NCBI GenBank assembly: GCA_903912525.1
Contig: CAIWHK010000072.1
Coordinates: forward strand, 1-64,000
From: an uncultured bacterium
GTDB lineage: Bacteria; Krumholzibacteriota; Krumholzibacteriia; LZORAL124-64-63
DNA length: 64,000 nucleotides
Direction of reading: 5' to 3'
Shown: positions 7,392-15,602 of the stretch, in pieces
Numbering within the stretch: position 1 is the first letter of the stretch
Layout of the letters: each line of letters opens with the position of its first letter
The notes under the pieces: generated by a model
Databases searched by the model: none
What the model saw: the letters and a program-made list of their open reading frames with translations, nothing else
What the model was told of the DNA's origin: nothing
Translations under genes and position numbers: made by a program

Positions 7392-8054
7392 TTGCGCAAG
7401 CTCAGGCGCCATTCCGAAGTGCCCGAGGCGACCATCCACCGGCTGCCACGCTACCTTGAGAAGCTCAAGCTGCTGCAGGCGATGGGCGTCGAGGACGTTT
7501 CCAGTCGGCAATTGGCCGAGTCCCTGGACATCAAGGCCAGCCAGCTGCGGCACGACTTCCATTACTTCGGCGGGTTCAGCCGCCCCGGGCGGCCCTACCA
7601 GGTGGGCAAGCTGGTGCCGGCGCTCGAGACCATCATCGGCGTGTCCGAGCCCCAGCCCGTGGCGATCATCGGCGCCGGCCACCTGGGCCAGGCGCTGGCC
7701 AACTACGCGAACATGGACGTGCAGGGCTTCCCGGTGCGGGGCGTGTTCGATGCCAACCCGCGCCTGGTGGGCCTGGAGATCCGCGGCCAGCCCGTGCGCG
7801 ACATGGACAGCCTCGAGGACGTGATCTCGCAGGAGGGCATCCGCATCGCCATCCTGACCGTCCCGGCGCCGTTCGCGCAGGCGGTCACCGATCGCCTGGT
7901 CAAGGCGGGCATCGTCGGCATCGTCAACTTCGCGCCGACCGACCTGAAGGTCCCCAAGACCGTCGCGGTGCGCAACGAGCGGCTGGCCGTGGGCATCATG
8001 GCGCTCAGCTTCAAGGTCAAGTGTATCCTCGAGGGTGATTGCGGGGTCGAGTAG
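7392..8054 (+). CDS. rex: Redox-sensing transcriptional repressor Rex
   Basis: DNA-binding repressor that senses the NADH/NAD+ ratio and controls fermentation and respiration genes in many bacteria. The 220-aa protein has an N-terminal winged helix with the family signature around SQLRHDFHYFGGFSRPGRPY, then an NAD(H)-binding Rossmann fold with GAGHLGQAL at about residue 94, and a typical C-terminal end (FKVKCILEG). The TTG at 7392 is my start: GGAGG at 7381-7385 precedes it by 6 nt, and the length matches Rex (about 205-225 aa). The open frame upstream is AT-rich promoter DNA. It is divergent from gatE and followed by a strong terminator. Its targets cannot be read from this window. Confidence 0.93.
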   Translation: MRKLRRHSEVPEATIHRLPRYLEKLKLLQAMGVEDVSSRQLAESLDIKASQLRHDFHYFGGFSRPGRPYQVGKLVPALETIIGVSEPQPVAIIGAGHLGQALANYANMDVQGFPVRGVFDANPRLVGLEIRGQPVRDMDSLEDVISQEGIRIAILTVPAPFAQAVTDRLVKAGIVGIVNFAPTDLKVPKTVAVRNERLAVGIMALSFKVKCILEGDCGVE

Positions 8055-8078
8055 CCAGCTTGCCCGCTCTGGAAAACC

Positions 8079-8112
8079 AAAGGGCCGGACCTTCGCGGGT
8101 CCGGCCCTTTTT
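8079..8112. terminator. Bidirectional intrinsic terminator
   Basis: A 13-bp perfect stem (AAAGGGCCGGACC with GGTCCGGCCCTTT) and a 6-nt loop, followed by TTTTT on the plus side and a T-rich run on the minus side. It lies between the convergent rex and DUF5916 genes and can serve both. Confidence 0.9.
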
Positions 8113-8137
8113 GTCGTTGTCGCCGTCGTCGCGCCGG

Positions 8138-10429
8138 TCAGATCTGCCAGAGGTACTGCAGCTTCAGGAAGTATGAGCGCGCGGACAGTCGCCAGTCTTC
8201 CATGCCGGCCTGCTCGCCCAGGAACGTGCTGTAGTTGCGCGTCGAACCTGCGTAGAAGATCGAGAACGGGTTCAGCCGGAAGGTGACCAGCGGGTCGGCG
8301 TTCCACTGGCGGCTGAAGTCGTCGTACTGCAGGACCAGGCGGGCCGACCACTCGCGCGACAGCTGCACGTTCAGGCGGGTGCGCGCGATGTAGCCCTCGA
8401 ACAGGCGCTCGCCGGTAGCCAGGTTGTCGCTGTGGATGCCCTCGTAGGTCTGCTCGACCAGCACCCGGCGCCAGGGCTTCAGGTCCAGCCAGCAGCTCTG
8501 CGAGATCTCGTCGCCCATCACCTCGTCGAAGCGGGCGATGCGGTGGCCCCAGGTCAGTTCGGCGCCGCCGGCGATCACCTCGGACGGCCGCATCTGGATG
8601 CCCAGCTCGTGGCTGGTAATCCCGTTGTAGCGGGCGCCGTGGAAGAGCTCGTTGCTGCCCATCTTCTCGAACCAAATCTGCGTCTGGGCCTGCCTGAGGT
8701 AGGCGCGCACCTGGCCCATCAGCCACTCGTCCTTGCGCACCTCGCTGCAGTCCCAGACGCGGCCGGCGATCAGGGCCGGCTCGATCCGTTCCAGCAGGCC
8801 GTGGTCGAAGTAGAACGTGTAGGCCGTCCAGCTGTCGATCTTGCGCTGGTCGTTGCGCGGTTCGAAGCCCGATTCCGCGCGGAACGTCGGCGTGCGCTCG
8901 GAGCCGCTGATCTCGCCGTTCCAGTGGCGTCCCGAGCGCTCGATCGCCGCGTAGACGGCTCGGCCGGTGAAATGCTCGCCGTCGAACGAGGCCGTGTGGC
9001 GGCCGCTGTCAAACGTGCGCCCGTCGAGCCGGGCCGTGAGCGCGGCGTTGTCCGGCTCGGTGGTTGCGCTGACCAGGGCCTGGCCGGACAGCCGCAGGTT
9101 CTCCGTCAGGGTCACTGCAGCGTCGACGCCCGCGACCGAGCCGTAGCCGCCGCCGTCGTGCCGACGTGTCGTCGCAATGGCGCCCACGTGCGACTGGCCG
9201 CCGAACGAGTGCCGCACGCGCGCCAGTGCCGACACGCTGCGGCCGCCCTCCAGCAGGGCGCTTCCCTCGGCGAAAGGCAACAGGAACGGCGTGGCGTCGT
9301 CCTGCGCCACCATGGCCGCGAAGCCGGTGGCGCCCGGCCGCCCGATCAGCTTGACCGCGAAGTCGGGCCGGTTCAGCGAGCGCGTGTAGACAGGCCGGAA
9401 GAACGTCGACCACAGGTCGCTGCCGTCCTGGAAGAACGGCCGCTTCTCGGGGTACGACAGCGCGAAAGTCGAGTTGACCTCGATCTGCCCCGCATCAGCC
9501 TCGACCTGCGAGAAGTCGGGGTTGATCGTCGCCTCGGCCGTGATCGACGGCGTGATGCCGTACGCGGCATTCAGCGACGCCTCGCCCAGCAACTTGCCGT
9601 TGGTCCACGGCCCGGCCTTGCCGTCCTCATCGGCCTCGCGCCCGCCGGCCTGCGTGGCGACGAACGCGGGCATCAGGCTCATCCCGCTGCCGGGGCGCAC
9701 GCCGTCGATGCCGGTGACCGTGCCCCACTGGCAGGGCCAGCAGTTCTCGCCGCGGTTGTAGATGCCCCACGAATACTGCGAACGCACCTGGCGGTTGCTG
9801 TTGCGCCAGAAGTCGACGCGCCACTCCTGCTGCGGCTTGTCCGGGAAGCGCAGGCTGGTCCAGGGGATGGCCATCTCGACCTGCCAGCCCTCTTCGGTGA
9901 TGCGGCCCGACGAATGGTAGACCATGTCGTAGGTGGAGTCCTCGCCGCGGCCCGCCGACCACAGCATGTCGCCCTGCACGCCGTACGGGTTGCTGGCGAT
10001 TTCGAAGGCGCAGTTCTGGTCGCCGAACGTGTCGAGCGCCAGGATGACGAAGTCGTCGTTCCAGATGCGGTCGCGCTCGCTGTACGAGGCGCGTACCTCG
10101 GCCGGGTCGTCGTAGCAGATGAATGCGGCGTAGAGGTAGTCGTCGTCGTAGGTCAGCATCGCCTCGGTCGGCACCGGCGGCTGCACCTGGTCGCCCGGCG
10201 AATGCTCGACGAAGTTGCCGGCGCGCGGGATGTCCTTCCAGCCGGCGTCGTCGAGATTGCCGTCGATGGTGATCGGCCCGGTGGCGCGGTGCGTGTTCAG
10301 GCGCGGCAGGCGTTCTGGCTGCCAGGGGCCGGTGGGGCGCGCGGCGTGGGCCGTGGTGGTGACGAACAGCAGCGTGATGAGGGCAAACGCGTACGCGGTC
10401 ACCTGTCGGGAAGTGGCGCGATGGGGCAC
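8138..10429 (-). CDS. Exported CBM9-like / DUF5916 outer-membrane barrel
   Basis: A 763-aa exported protein. Residues 1-29 form a signal peptide ending TTTAHA. A CBM9-like domain follows (about 40-240, beginning with the characteristic PITIDGNLDDAGW and YDDDYLYAAFICYD). The C-terminal part resembles DUF5916 and is rich in alternating aromatic strands, ending in a barrel-like FLKLQYLWQI. Families of this build are thought to be outer-membrane proteins that handle carbohydrates or other ligands; no substrate can be named. I chose the GTG at 10429 because GAGGAG precedes it by 9 nt and it gives a clean signal peptide. The long open frame upstream is low-complexity leader DNA. No sugar-uptake partners are adjacent. 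Confidence 0.85.
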   Translation of the reverse strand: MPHRATSRQVTAYAFALITLLFVTTTAHAARPTGPWQPERLPRLNTHRATGPITIDGNLDDAGWKDIPRAGNFVEHSPGDQVQPPVPTEAMLTYDDDYLYAAFICYDDPAEVRASYSERDRIWNDDFVILALDTFGDQNCAFEIASNPYGVQGDMLWSAGRGEDSTYDMVYHSSGRITEEGWQVEMAIPWTSLRFPDKPQQEWRVDFWRNSNRQVRSQYSWGIYNRGENCWPCQWGTVTGIDGVRPGSGMSLMPAFVATQAGGREADEDGKAGPWTNGKLLGEASLNAAYGITPSITAEATINPDFSQVEADAGQIEVNSTFALSYPEKRPFFQDGSDLWSTFFRPVYTRSLNRPDFAVKLIGRPGATGFAAMVAQDDATPFLLPFAEGSALLEGGRSVSALARVRHSFGGQSHVGAIATTRRHDGGGYGSVAGVDAAVTLTENLRLSGQALVSATTEPDNAALTARLDGRTFDSGRHTASFDGEHFTGRAVYAAIERSGRHWNGEISGSERTPTFRAESGFEPRNDQRKIDSWTAYTFYFDHGLLERIEPALIAGRVWDCSEVRKDEWLMGQVRAYLRQAQTQIWFEKMGSNELFHGARYNGITSHELGIQMRPSEVIAGGAELTWGHRIARFDEVMGDEISQSCWLDLKPWRRVLVEQTYEGIHSDNLATGERLFEGYIARTRLNVQLSREWSARLVLQYDDFSRQWNADPLVTFRLNPFSIFYAGSTRNYSTFLGEQAGMEDWRLSARSYFLKLQYLWQI

Positions 10430-10608
10430 GATGGCGGGCTCCTCGAAAATGGGGTGATCGGTGCGATACGCGCCTGCGGGGGAATGGGTTGCGGGGGAAG
10501 TTGGGGTGGGGGAGGGCTGGGGGCAAGGGCGGCGGGAACTGGTGGGCGGCGCGACCGGCATCACGGATGCAATGAAAGGCTATTGTCAAATATAATTCAT
10601 TTATTCAC

Positions 10609-10637
10609 TTGCTGTTGGTGTTGCTTTACGCTATCTT
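10609..10637 (+). promoter_or_regulatory. Candidate promoter of the HNH gene
   Basis: TTGCTG (10609-10614), a 17-bp spacer and TATCTT (10632-10637), about 48 bp upstream of the HNH start codon. The surrounding 80 bp are markedly AT-rich compared with the rest of the window. Confidence 0.4.
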
Positions 10638-10684
10638 TTCGCCATCAATCCGCGACATCAGAACCTCTGCTGAAAGGCTGCGCC

Positions 10685-11773
10685 ATGGCCGCCATCACCC
10701 TGCCTGTATTTGCCGCCGACCAGTCCGCCAGCCACGTCCATGCGGCCCTGCGCGAGGCGCTCGCAGCCTGCGACCGGGCGCGCGAATGCGCCGTGCTCTG
10801 GTTCGCCGAGGTGCAGCGGCGGTCGCTGCATCGCGAACTCGGCTACGCGAGCCTCGAGCTGTATGCCACGCAGGCGCTCGGCTTCAGCAGCAACCGCTAC
10901 TGGCAGTTCAAGCGGCTGGCCGATGATCTCGACCGGTTGCCGGTGCTGCGAGAGGCCGTTGCCACGGGTGAGGTGGGCTGGACCAAGGCCCAGCAGGTGG
11001 CGCGCGTGGCGACGCCGGCCACCGAGAGTGCGTGGGTGGCGAAGGCGGTGGCGACCGGGCGGCGCGAGCTGGAGCGTGAGGTGCGGCAGTCGCGGCAGTT
11101 GCGCCGGCGCAAGTCGACGGGCGGCGCGGGGCAGCTGGCGCTGGTGCCGGGGGCGGCGGTCGCGCCTGAGGTCGCGCCACCCGTGACCATCTCTCTGCGC
11201 GCAGACGGCCTGCAGTTGGCGCGGTTCGAGGCGCTGGTCGAGAAGGCGCGCAAGCTGGGGACCGTGCCGCGCGATGCCGACCGGATGGACCTGGTGCTGG
11301 CGGCGCTCGAAACGATGGTCGCGGGTGGCGCGGCGCAGGCCGCCGGCCCCGCGACTCAGGCCGCCGGCCCCGCAGCACAAGTGATCGTGCACCAGTGCCC
11401 CGACTGCGCCGCTGCCCACGTCGTGACCAACCGTGGCGAACAGCCACTTGCGCCGGCGCAAGTCGAGGCGATCGCCTGTGATTCGCGCAGCCGGCGGCCG
11501 GGGCGGCCCAATCGCGCGACGATCCCGCCCTCGGTGCGTGCCACTGTCCTGACACGCGATCGGCACCGGTGTTCAACACCCGGCTGTGGAGCCGCGCACT
11601 TCCTGGAAGTGCATCATGTGGTGCCGCGTTGTGCAGGCGGGTCCAACAAGGCGGACAACCTGGTGACGTTGTGCAGCCGGTGCCATGCGTTCGCGCACGA
11701 ACACGGGCACGCGGTTGCGCCGGCGCAAGTAGGGACGGGGTGCGCGTCGGCTGGCGACCTTGACCTGGCCTGA
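10685..11773 (+). CDS. HNH endonuclease (13E12/DUF222-like)
   Basis: A 362-aa protein with the architecture of the abundant, poorly understood 13E12-type HNH proteins. A helical N-terminal domain (about 1-140, with ELGYASLELYATQALGFS and WTKAQQVARVATPAT) is followed by a variable middle and a C-terminal HNH nuclease (about 290-345). The nuclease has zinc-binding cysteines (RCSTPGC, LCSRCH) and the catalytic FLEVHHVVPRCAGGSNKADN. Three copies of a 14-18 bp palindrome are embedded in the coding sequence: one read as LRRRK and two as APAQV, that is, in different frames. A fourth lies 45 bp past the stop. The ATG at 10685 follows GAAAGG. Copies of this family spread between genomes; the cellular role is unknown. 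Confidence 0.88.
   Translation: MAAITLPVFAADQSASHVHAALREALAACDRARECAVLWFAEVQRRSLHRELGYASLELYATQALGFSSNRYWQFKRLADDLDRLPVLREAVATGEVGWTKAQQVARVATPATESAWVAKAVATGRRELEREVRQSRQLRRRKSTGGAGQLALVPGAAVAPEVAPPVTISLRADGLQLARFEALVEKARKLGTVPRDADRMDLVLAALETMVAGGAAQAAGPATQAAGPAAQVIVHQCPDCAAAHVVTNRGEQPLAPAQVEAIACDSRSRRPGRPNRATIPPSVRATVLTRDRHRCSTPGCGAAHFLEVHHVVPRCAGGSNKADNLVTLCSRCHAFAHEHGHAVAPAQVGTGCASAGDLDLA
11099..11112. repeat. 14-bp palindrome, copy 3 (inside HNH gene)
   Basis: TTGCGCCGGCGCAA within the HNH coding sequence, read in a frame that gives LRRRK. Copies 4 and 5 in the same gene are read in a different frame. Confidence 0.85.
11446..11463. repeat. 18-bp palindrome, copy 4 (inside HNH gene)
   Basis: Perfect ACTTGCGCCGGCGCAAGT within the HNH coding sequence, read as LAPAQV. 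It is identical over all 18 bases to copy 1, about 9 kb away. Confidence 0.85.
11715..11728. repeat. 14-bp palindrome, copy 5 (inside HNH gene)
   Basis: TTGCGCCGGCGCAA near the 3' end of the HNH coding sequence, read as VAPAQV. Confidence 0.85.
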
Positions 11774-11818
11774 CCAACGGATTCATGCGACCGTTCCAGC
11801 CGGGCCGCGCGCGACCAC

Positions 11819-11832
11819 TTGCGCCGGCGCAA
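11819..11832. repeat. 14-bp palindrome, copy 6
   Basis: TTGCGCCGGCGCAA between the HNH stop and the next gene, about 80 bp upstream of that gene's ATG. It is preceded by AC and so resembles copy 2. Confidence 0.85.
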
Positions 11833-11911
11833 TTCCTGATATCCAGCGCGCGCCTCAACCGCTTAGTATCCCCGGGCACGGAACGCGACCAACTGCCCGG
11901 GAGGGATCTCC

Positions 11912-13588
11912 ATGTCCGCCACGTCCAGCCGCCTGCTCACCGAACTCGAATCGATCCGCCTGACTTTCGGGCCGCAGGCCGCGCGCCGGCGCGGGCAGTT
12001 GCTGCGAGCCCTGGCGCACACAGACCTGCCGACGGCGGCCGACGTGCTGCGGCTGCACGAGATCCTCTGCTTCTGCCGGGCGTACCCCGACAACGCGCGG
12101 TTGCTGGCGCTGGTCGAGCGCCTGCTGGCCAACTTCGCCAAGCGTCCCGACCTGCAGAAGCACCGCGCGGTGCTGGCCGATTCGGGCATCGCCGGCACCG
12201 ACATCCACTACCGGTTCTTCGCGACGATGGCGCGCTGGGCAGCGGCGCAGTGGCCCGAGCGGCTCGGCATCGACTGGGACAATACGGACGCCGCGCGCGT
12301 CGAAGGGGTGCTGCCGCTGCTGGCAAGCTGGAGCGAGACGCCGGCGCTGGACGAGATCGGCCTCGAAGCACCCGAGTGGCTGGCCCGGATGAAGGGCCCG
12401 CGCGAGGGCGACGGCGCCTTCCTGGCGCGGCGCCTTGCCGAGCTGGGCCTGAACGGCTTCGCGCACGAGTACGTGTACGAGAACCTCGACGCCTGGATGG
12501 TGCTGGCGGCGGGGCCCGACGGGCCGTCGCGCACGCGCGCGCGCTACGACGGCGTCAAGCCGGTGTTCCGCGACACGGCGCCCGATGGCCGGCGGCCGAA
12601 TCTGGAAGCCGAGCTGGAACAGTGGCCGCAGTCCATCACGCGCGTCGGGCCCGCCGCCGGAAGAAAGCTGGTCGACCTGGCGCGTGAGGCGATGATCACG
12701 CGGGGGCGCGACCTTGATGCGTTCGCGTGGGCCGACTCGCGCGATGTCTCGCTGGTCGACGACGGGGACGGGCTCGTGTTCGCGTTGATCGGCGTGGTGC
12801 CCGAGCGCCGGCTGATGTTCGAGGCCGTGTACGGCTACCTCATCCTGCGCAGCGGCGTGCCGGTGGGCTACGGCGTGGTCAGCTCGCTGTTCGGGACGAT
12901 CGAGGTGGCGTTCAACCTCTTCGAGTCGTTCCGCGGCGCCGAGGCGGGGCATCTCTACGCGCGCCTGCTGGCCGGCCTGTCGGGCGTGTTCGCGGCCGAC
13001 ACCATCACAGTCTACCCGTACCAGCTGGGCGGCGACGGCAACGACGAGGGCCTGCGCACCGGCGCCTGGTGGTTCTACCAGAAGCTGGGATTCCGGTCGC
13101 GCGACAAGGCCATCCTGCGGCTGATGCGGCGCGAGCTGGCGACCATGAAACGGCGGCCCACCCACCGCACGAAACCCGCGGTGCTGAAGCAGTTGGTCGA
13201 GGGCAACGTCTACTACGACATGGTCGGCCCGCGCGAGGACATCATCGGGCGATTGGCGCTGGCCGAAGTGGGCCTGAAGGTGACGGACACCCTGGCGAAG
13301 CGGTTCGGCTCGCAGCGGCACCTGGCCGGGCCCGAGTGCGCGCGCGAGGCGCGGCTGCGGCTGGGGCTGCGGGGGCCGGGTTCGCGGCAGGCGGGCGTGA
13401 AGCTGGCGTGGGAGCGGTGGGCGCCGGTGGTGTTGCTGCTGCCGGGCCTGGACGGTTGGGCGAAGGCCGAGAAGAAGGCGCTGGCGGCCGTCATCGACGC
13501 GAAGGGCGGACCGCGCGAGAGCGACTTCGTGGCGTTGTTCGATGCGCATCCGAAGCTGCGGCGGGCGCTGGTGAAGATGGTGGGCTGA
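11912..13588 (+). CDS. Hypothetical 558-aa protein with GNAT-like segment
   Basis: I do not recognise this protein as a named family. It has no signal peptide or membrane segment and looks cytoplasmic. The N-terminal 250 residues are mainly helical. A central stretch (around residues 290-400, with LVFALIGVVPERRLMFEAVY, then GYGVVSSLFGTIEVAFNLFE and DEGLRTGAWWFYQKLGFR) has the look of a GNAT-type acyltransferase fold: it ends in a typical aromatic-Y-x-K-x-G-F segment. That reading is inference. The start at 11912 has a strong GGGAGGG site. It is convergent with fabH, with 6 bp between the stops, and one palindrome copy lies in its upstream region. Confidence 0.7.
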   Translation: MSATSSRLLTELESIRLTFGPQAARRRGQLLRALAHTDLPTAADVLRLHEILCFCRAYPDNARLLALVERLLANFAKRPDLQKHRAVLADSGIAGTDIHYRFFATMARWAAAQWPERLGIDWDNTDAARVEGVLPLLASWSETPALDEIGLEAPEWLARMKGPREGDGAFLARRLAELGLNGFAHEYVYENLDAWMVLAAGPDGPSRTRARYDGVKPVFRDTAPDGRRPNLEAELEQWPQSITRVGPAAGRKLVDLAREAMITRGRDLDAFAWADSRDVSLVDDGDGLVFALIGVVPERRLMFEAVYGYLILRSGVPVGYGVVSSLFGTIEVAFNLFESFRGAEAGHLYARLLAGLSGVFAADTITVYPYQLGGDGNDEGLRTGAWWFYQKLGFRSRDKAILRLMRRELATMKRRPTHRTKPAVLKQLVEGNVYYDMVGPREDIIGRLALAEVGLKVTDTLAKRFGSQRHLAGPECAREARLRLGLRGPGSRQAGVKLAWERWAPVVLLLPGLDGWAKAEKKALAAVIDAKGGPRESDFVALFDAHPKLRRALVKMVG

Positions 13589-13594
13589 ACGGCC

Positions 13595-14605
13595 CTACCA
13601 CTTGATCAGGTTCGCCCCCCAGGTGAACCCCGAGCCGAACGCGACCGTGACGATGAGGTCGCCGCGCTGCACGCGCCCGGCGCGCACGGCCTCGGCCAGC
13701 GCGATGGGGATCGAGGCGGCGGTCGTGTTGCCGTAGCGCGCGATGTTGCTGAACACGCGCTCGACGGGCAGGCCCAGGCGCGCGGTGACCGCGTCGGTGA
13801 TGCGCTGGTTGGCCTGGTGGGGGATCAGCAGCGCGACGTCGTCGATCGTGACGCCGCCCTTCTTGAGCACCTCGTCGATGGCCTCGCCGAAGCGCCGGGT
13901 GGCGTGCTGGAAGACCATCTTGCCGTTCATGCGCGGGTAGTGGCGACCCTCCTCGATCATGGCGGCGTTCATGCGGCCGGTGACCGTGGCGACGGGCGCC
14001 TCGGCGAACAGGTCGCGCGCGTAGCGGCCCTGGCTGTGCAGCACGCTGGCCAGGATGCCGCGGTCCTCGTCGGTGGCCTGCAGGATGGCGGCGCCGGCCC
14101 CGTCGGCGAACAGCACCGCCATGTCGCGGCCGCGGTCGGTCAAATCGAGCGCCGTCGACTGGATCTCCCCGCCGATCACCAGCACCGTCCGCGCCAGGCC
14201 CGACTGGATGAAGCCGTCGGCCGCCGCCAGGCCGTACACGAAGCCCGTGCACTGGTTGCGGATGTCCATCGCGCCCGCGGTGTTCAACTCGAGCAGGTGC
14301 TCGATGAAGACGCCGTTGCCCGGGAAGAACACGTCGGGATTCAACGTGGCGTAGATGACCTGGTCGATGGTGTCCTTGTCGATGCCTGCGGCGGCGATGG
14401 CCTCGCGCGCGGCGCGGGCGCCCATCTCGGCGCCGGAGATGAGCGTGCGGCCGTCGGCATCGCGCTCGAGCCAGCGCCGCTCGCGGATGCCGCTGCGCTC
14501 GGTGATCCATTCATCGGACGTGTCGATGATGGCGGCCAGGTCGTCGTTGGTCACGACGCGCTCGGGCACCCAGAAACCGGTGCCGGTGATGGCGGCGCGG
14601 GTCAT
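13595..14605 (-). CDS. fabH: 3-oxoacyl-ACP synthase III
   Basis: Condenses acetyl-CoA (or a branched primer) with malonyl-ACP to start fatty acid synthesis. The 336-aa protein has the full KAS III triad: Cys119 (RNQCTGF), His263 (IPHQANQR) and Asn293 (YGNTTAASIP). The C-terminus is FGSGFTWGANLIKW, typical of the family. No other fatty-acid synthesis gene is adjacent. It is second in a two-gene minus-strand unit behind the SPOR protein, 23 bp apart. A role in a specialised condensation (an OleA- or quinolone-like enzyme) is less likely given the close fit to FabH. Confidence 0.92.
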   Translation of the reverse strand: MTRAAITGTGFWVPERVVTNDDLAAIIDTSDEWITERSGIRERRWLERDADGRTLISGAEMGARAAREAIAAAGIDKDTIDQVIYATLNPDVFFPGNGVFIEHLLELNTAGAMDIRNQCTGFVYGLAAADGFIQSGLARTVLVIGGEIQSTALDLTDRGRDMAVLFADGAGAAILQATDEDRGILASVLHSQGRYARDLFAEAPVATVTGRMNAAMIEEGRHYPRMNGKMVFQHATRRFGEAIDEVLKKGGVTIDDVALLIPHQANQRITDAVTARLGLPVERVFSNIARYGNTTAASIPIALAEAVRAGRVQRGDLIVTVAFGSGFTWGANLIKW

Positions 14606-14628
14606 GCGCGGTCCGTTTCGGTTGCGGT

Positions 14629-15369
14629 TCAGCGGTGGGCCGGGATGGCCCCGGGCAGCTTCGCCTTGTTCTGGTCGATGAACGCCTGCGCATCCTCGCG
14701 CGTGGCGAAATACCCGATCTGCACGCGGAAGGTCATGCCGCCGCCGGCCTTGCCGGCGCCGCGGACGGCGGCTTCCCAGCCGAACTTCTGCAGGCGGTCG
14801 GCCTCGGCCTGCGCCTTGTCCTGGTCGCCCAGCGAGGCGGCCTGGACCAGGAAAGGTCCCTGCGCCTGCGGGGCCAGCGCCGCCGGCTTCGCGGCGGGGG
14901 CGGGGGTGGGATCGGGCTTGATGGGGTCGGGGTTGGACACCGGCGCCGGGGCGGGTTCGCCCGTGGCCGGCTTCGTGCCGCCGGTCGTCGCCGGCGGGAC
15001 CGTCTGGTCCGGCGTGCCGGTCTCGTTCAGCGGCAGGCGCGCATCGACCTCCAGTGGGGCGTTGTCGGCGTGCCCGAGGTCGCTGCCGGGGACCTGCTTC
15101 TCCGGCGTCAGCTTCATGCCTTGCGAGGCGATGTCGACCTCACCCGACCGTGGGGCATCGCCGGCCTCCGGGGCGGTGACGACCGTACGTTTCTCGCCGA
15201 GCCCGACCGGCATCTTCCCGCCGCCACTGGTGCGGAACAGGGCCACGGCCCCGGCCACGCACAGCAACGCGACCAGCCACAGGATCCGGGACATCCCGCC
15301 CTTGCCACCCTGGCCGGCGCGCCGACGGCGGCGGACGGTCGGTTTCCTCTCGGCGGAATCGGTCATCAT
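14629..15369 (-). CDS. SPOR-domain membrane protein
   Basis: A bitopic inner-membrane protein of about 246 aa: a basic N-terminus (RRRRRAGQGGKGG), one transmembrane helix (ILWLVALLCVAGAVALF), a long proline/alanine-rich periplasmic linker, and a C-terminal SPOR domain (about the last 75 residues, starting GPFLVQAASLGDQDKAQAEA). SPOR domains bind denuded peptidoglycan glycans at division sites; FtsN and DamX have this layout. The ATG at 15369 is preceded by GGAAGG, while the GTG at 15378 lies too close to that site. It precedes fabH in the same orientation. Confidence 0.88.
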   Translation of the reverse strand: MMTDSAERKPTVRRRRRAGQGGKGGMSRILWLVALLCVAGAVALFRTSGGGKMPVGLGEKRTVVTAPEAGDAPRSGEVDIASQGMKLTPEKQVPGSDLGHADNAPLEVDARLPLNETGTPDQTVPPATTGGTKPATGEPAPAPVSNPDPIKPDPTPAPAAKPAALAPQAQGPFLVQAASLGDQDKAQAEADRLQKFGWEAAVRGAGKAGGGMTFRVQIGYFATREDAQAFIDQNKAKLPGAIPAHR

Positions 15370-15526
15370 GTCGGCCACATCCTTCCAGGCATTCCGTGAC
15401 GGCTGCCCATCCGTGGCAGCCGGGTCGCCGCCCGTGCGGCAGTGGTCATTCTAGGGGCGATACCGCGCAGGATCAACCATTGTGCCGGGCCTTGCAAGGG
15501 CCGGACCACCAAGGGGCCGTGCGGCC

Positions 15527-15555
15527 TTGCCCCGGCCCCGGCCGGACGATATGCT
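15527..15555 (+). promoter_or_regulatory. Candidate promoter of gph
   Basis: TTGCCC (15527-15532), a 17-bp spacer and TATGCT (15550-15555), about 48 bp before the start codon of the phosphatase gene. Confidence 0.35.
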
Positions 15556-15602
15556 GCCGGGGTGGCGGCCGTGGTGGTCGCCCGGGCAGGGGCAGGGATC
15601 GC

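Noticed and set aside
10570-10600. Promoter from the TTGACA on the minus strand near 10589
   Set aside because: No matching -10 lies 16-18 bp downstream.
8432-11773. A 1113-codon plus-strand open frame
   Set aside because: Its first two thirds are antisense to the DUF5916 gene and read as low-complexity arginine/alanine-rich sequence. Only the part from 10685 is a real gene (HNH).
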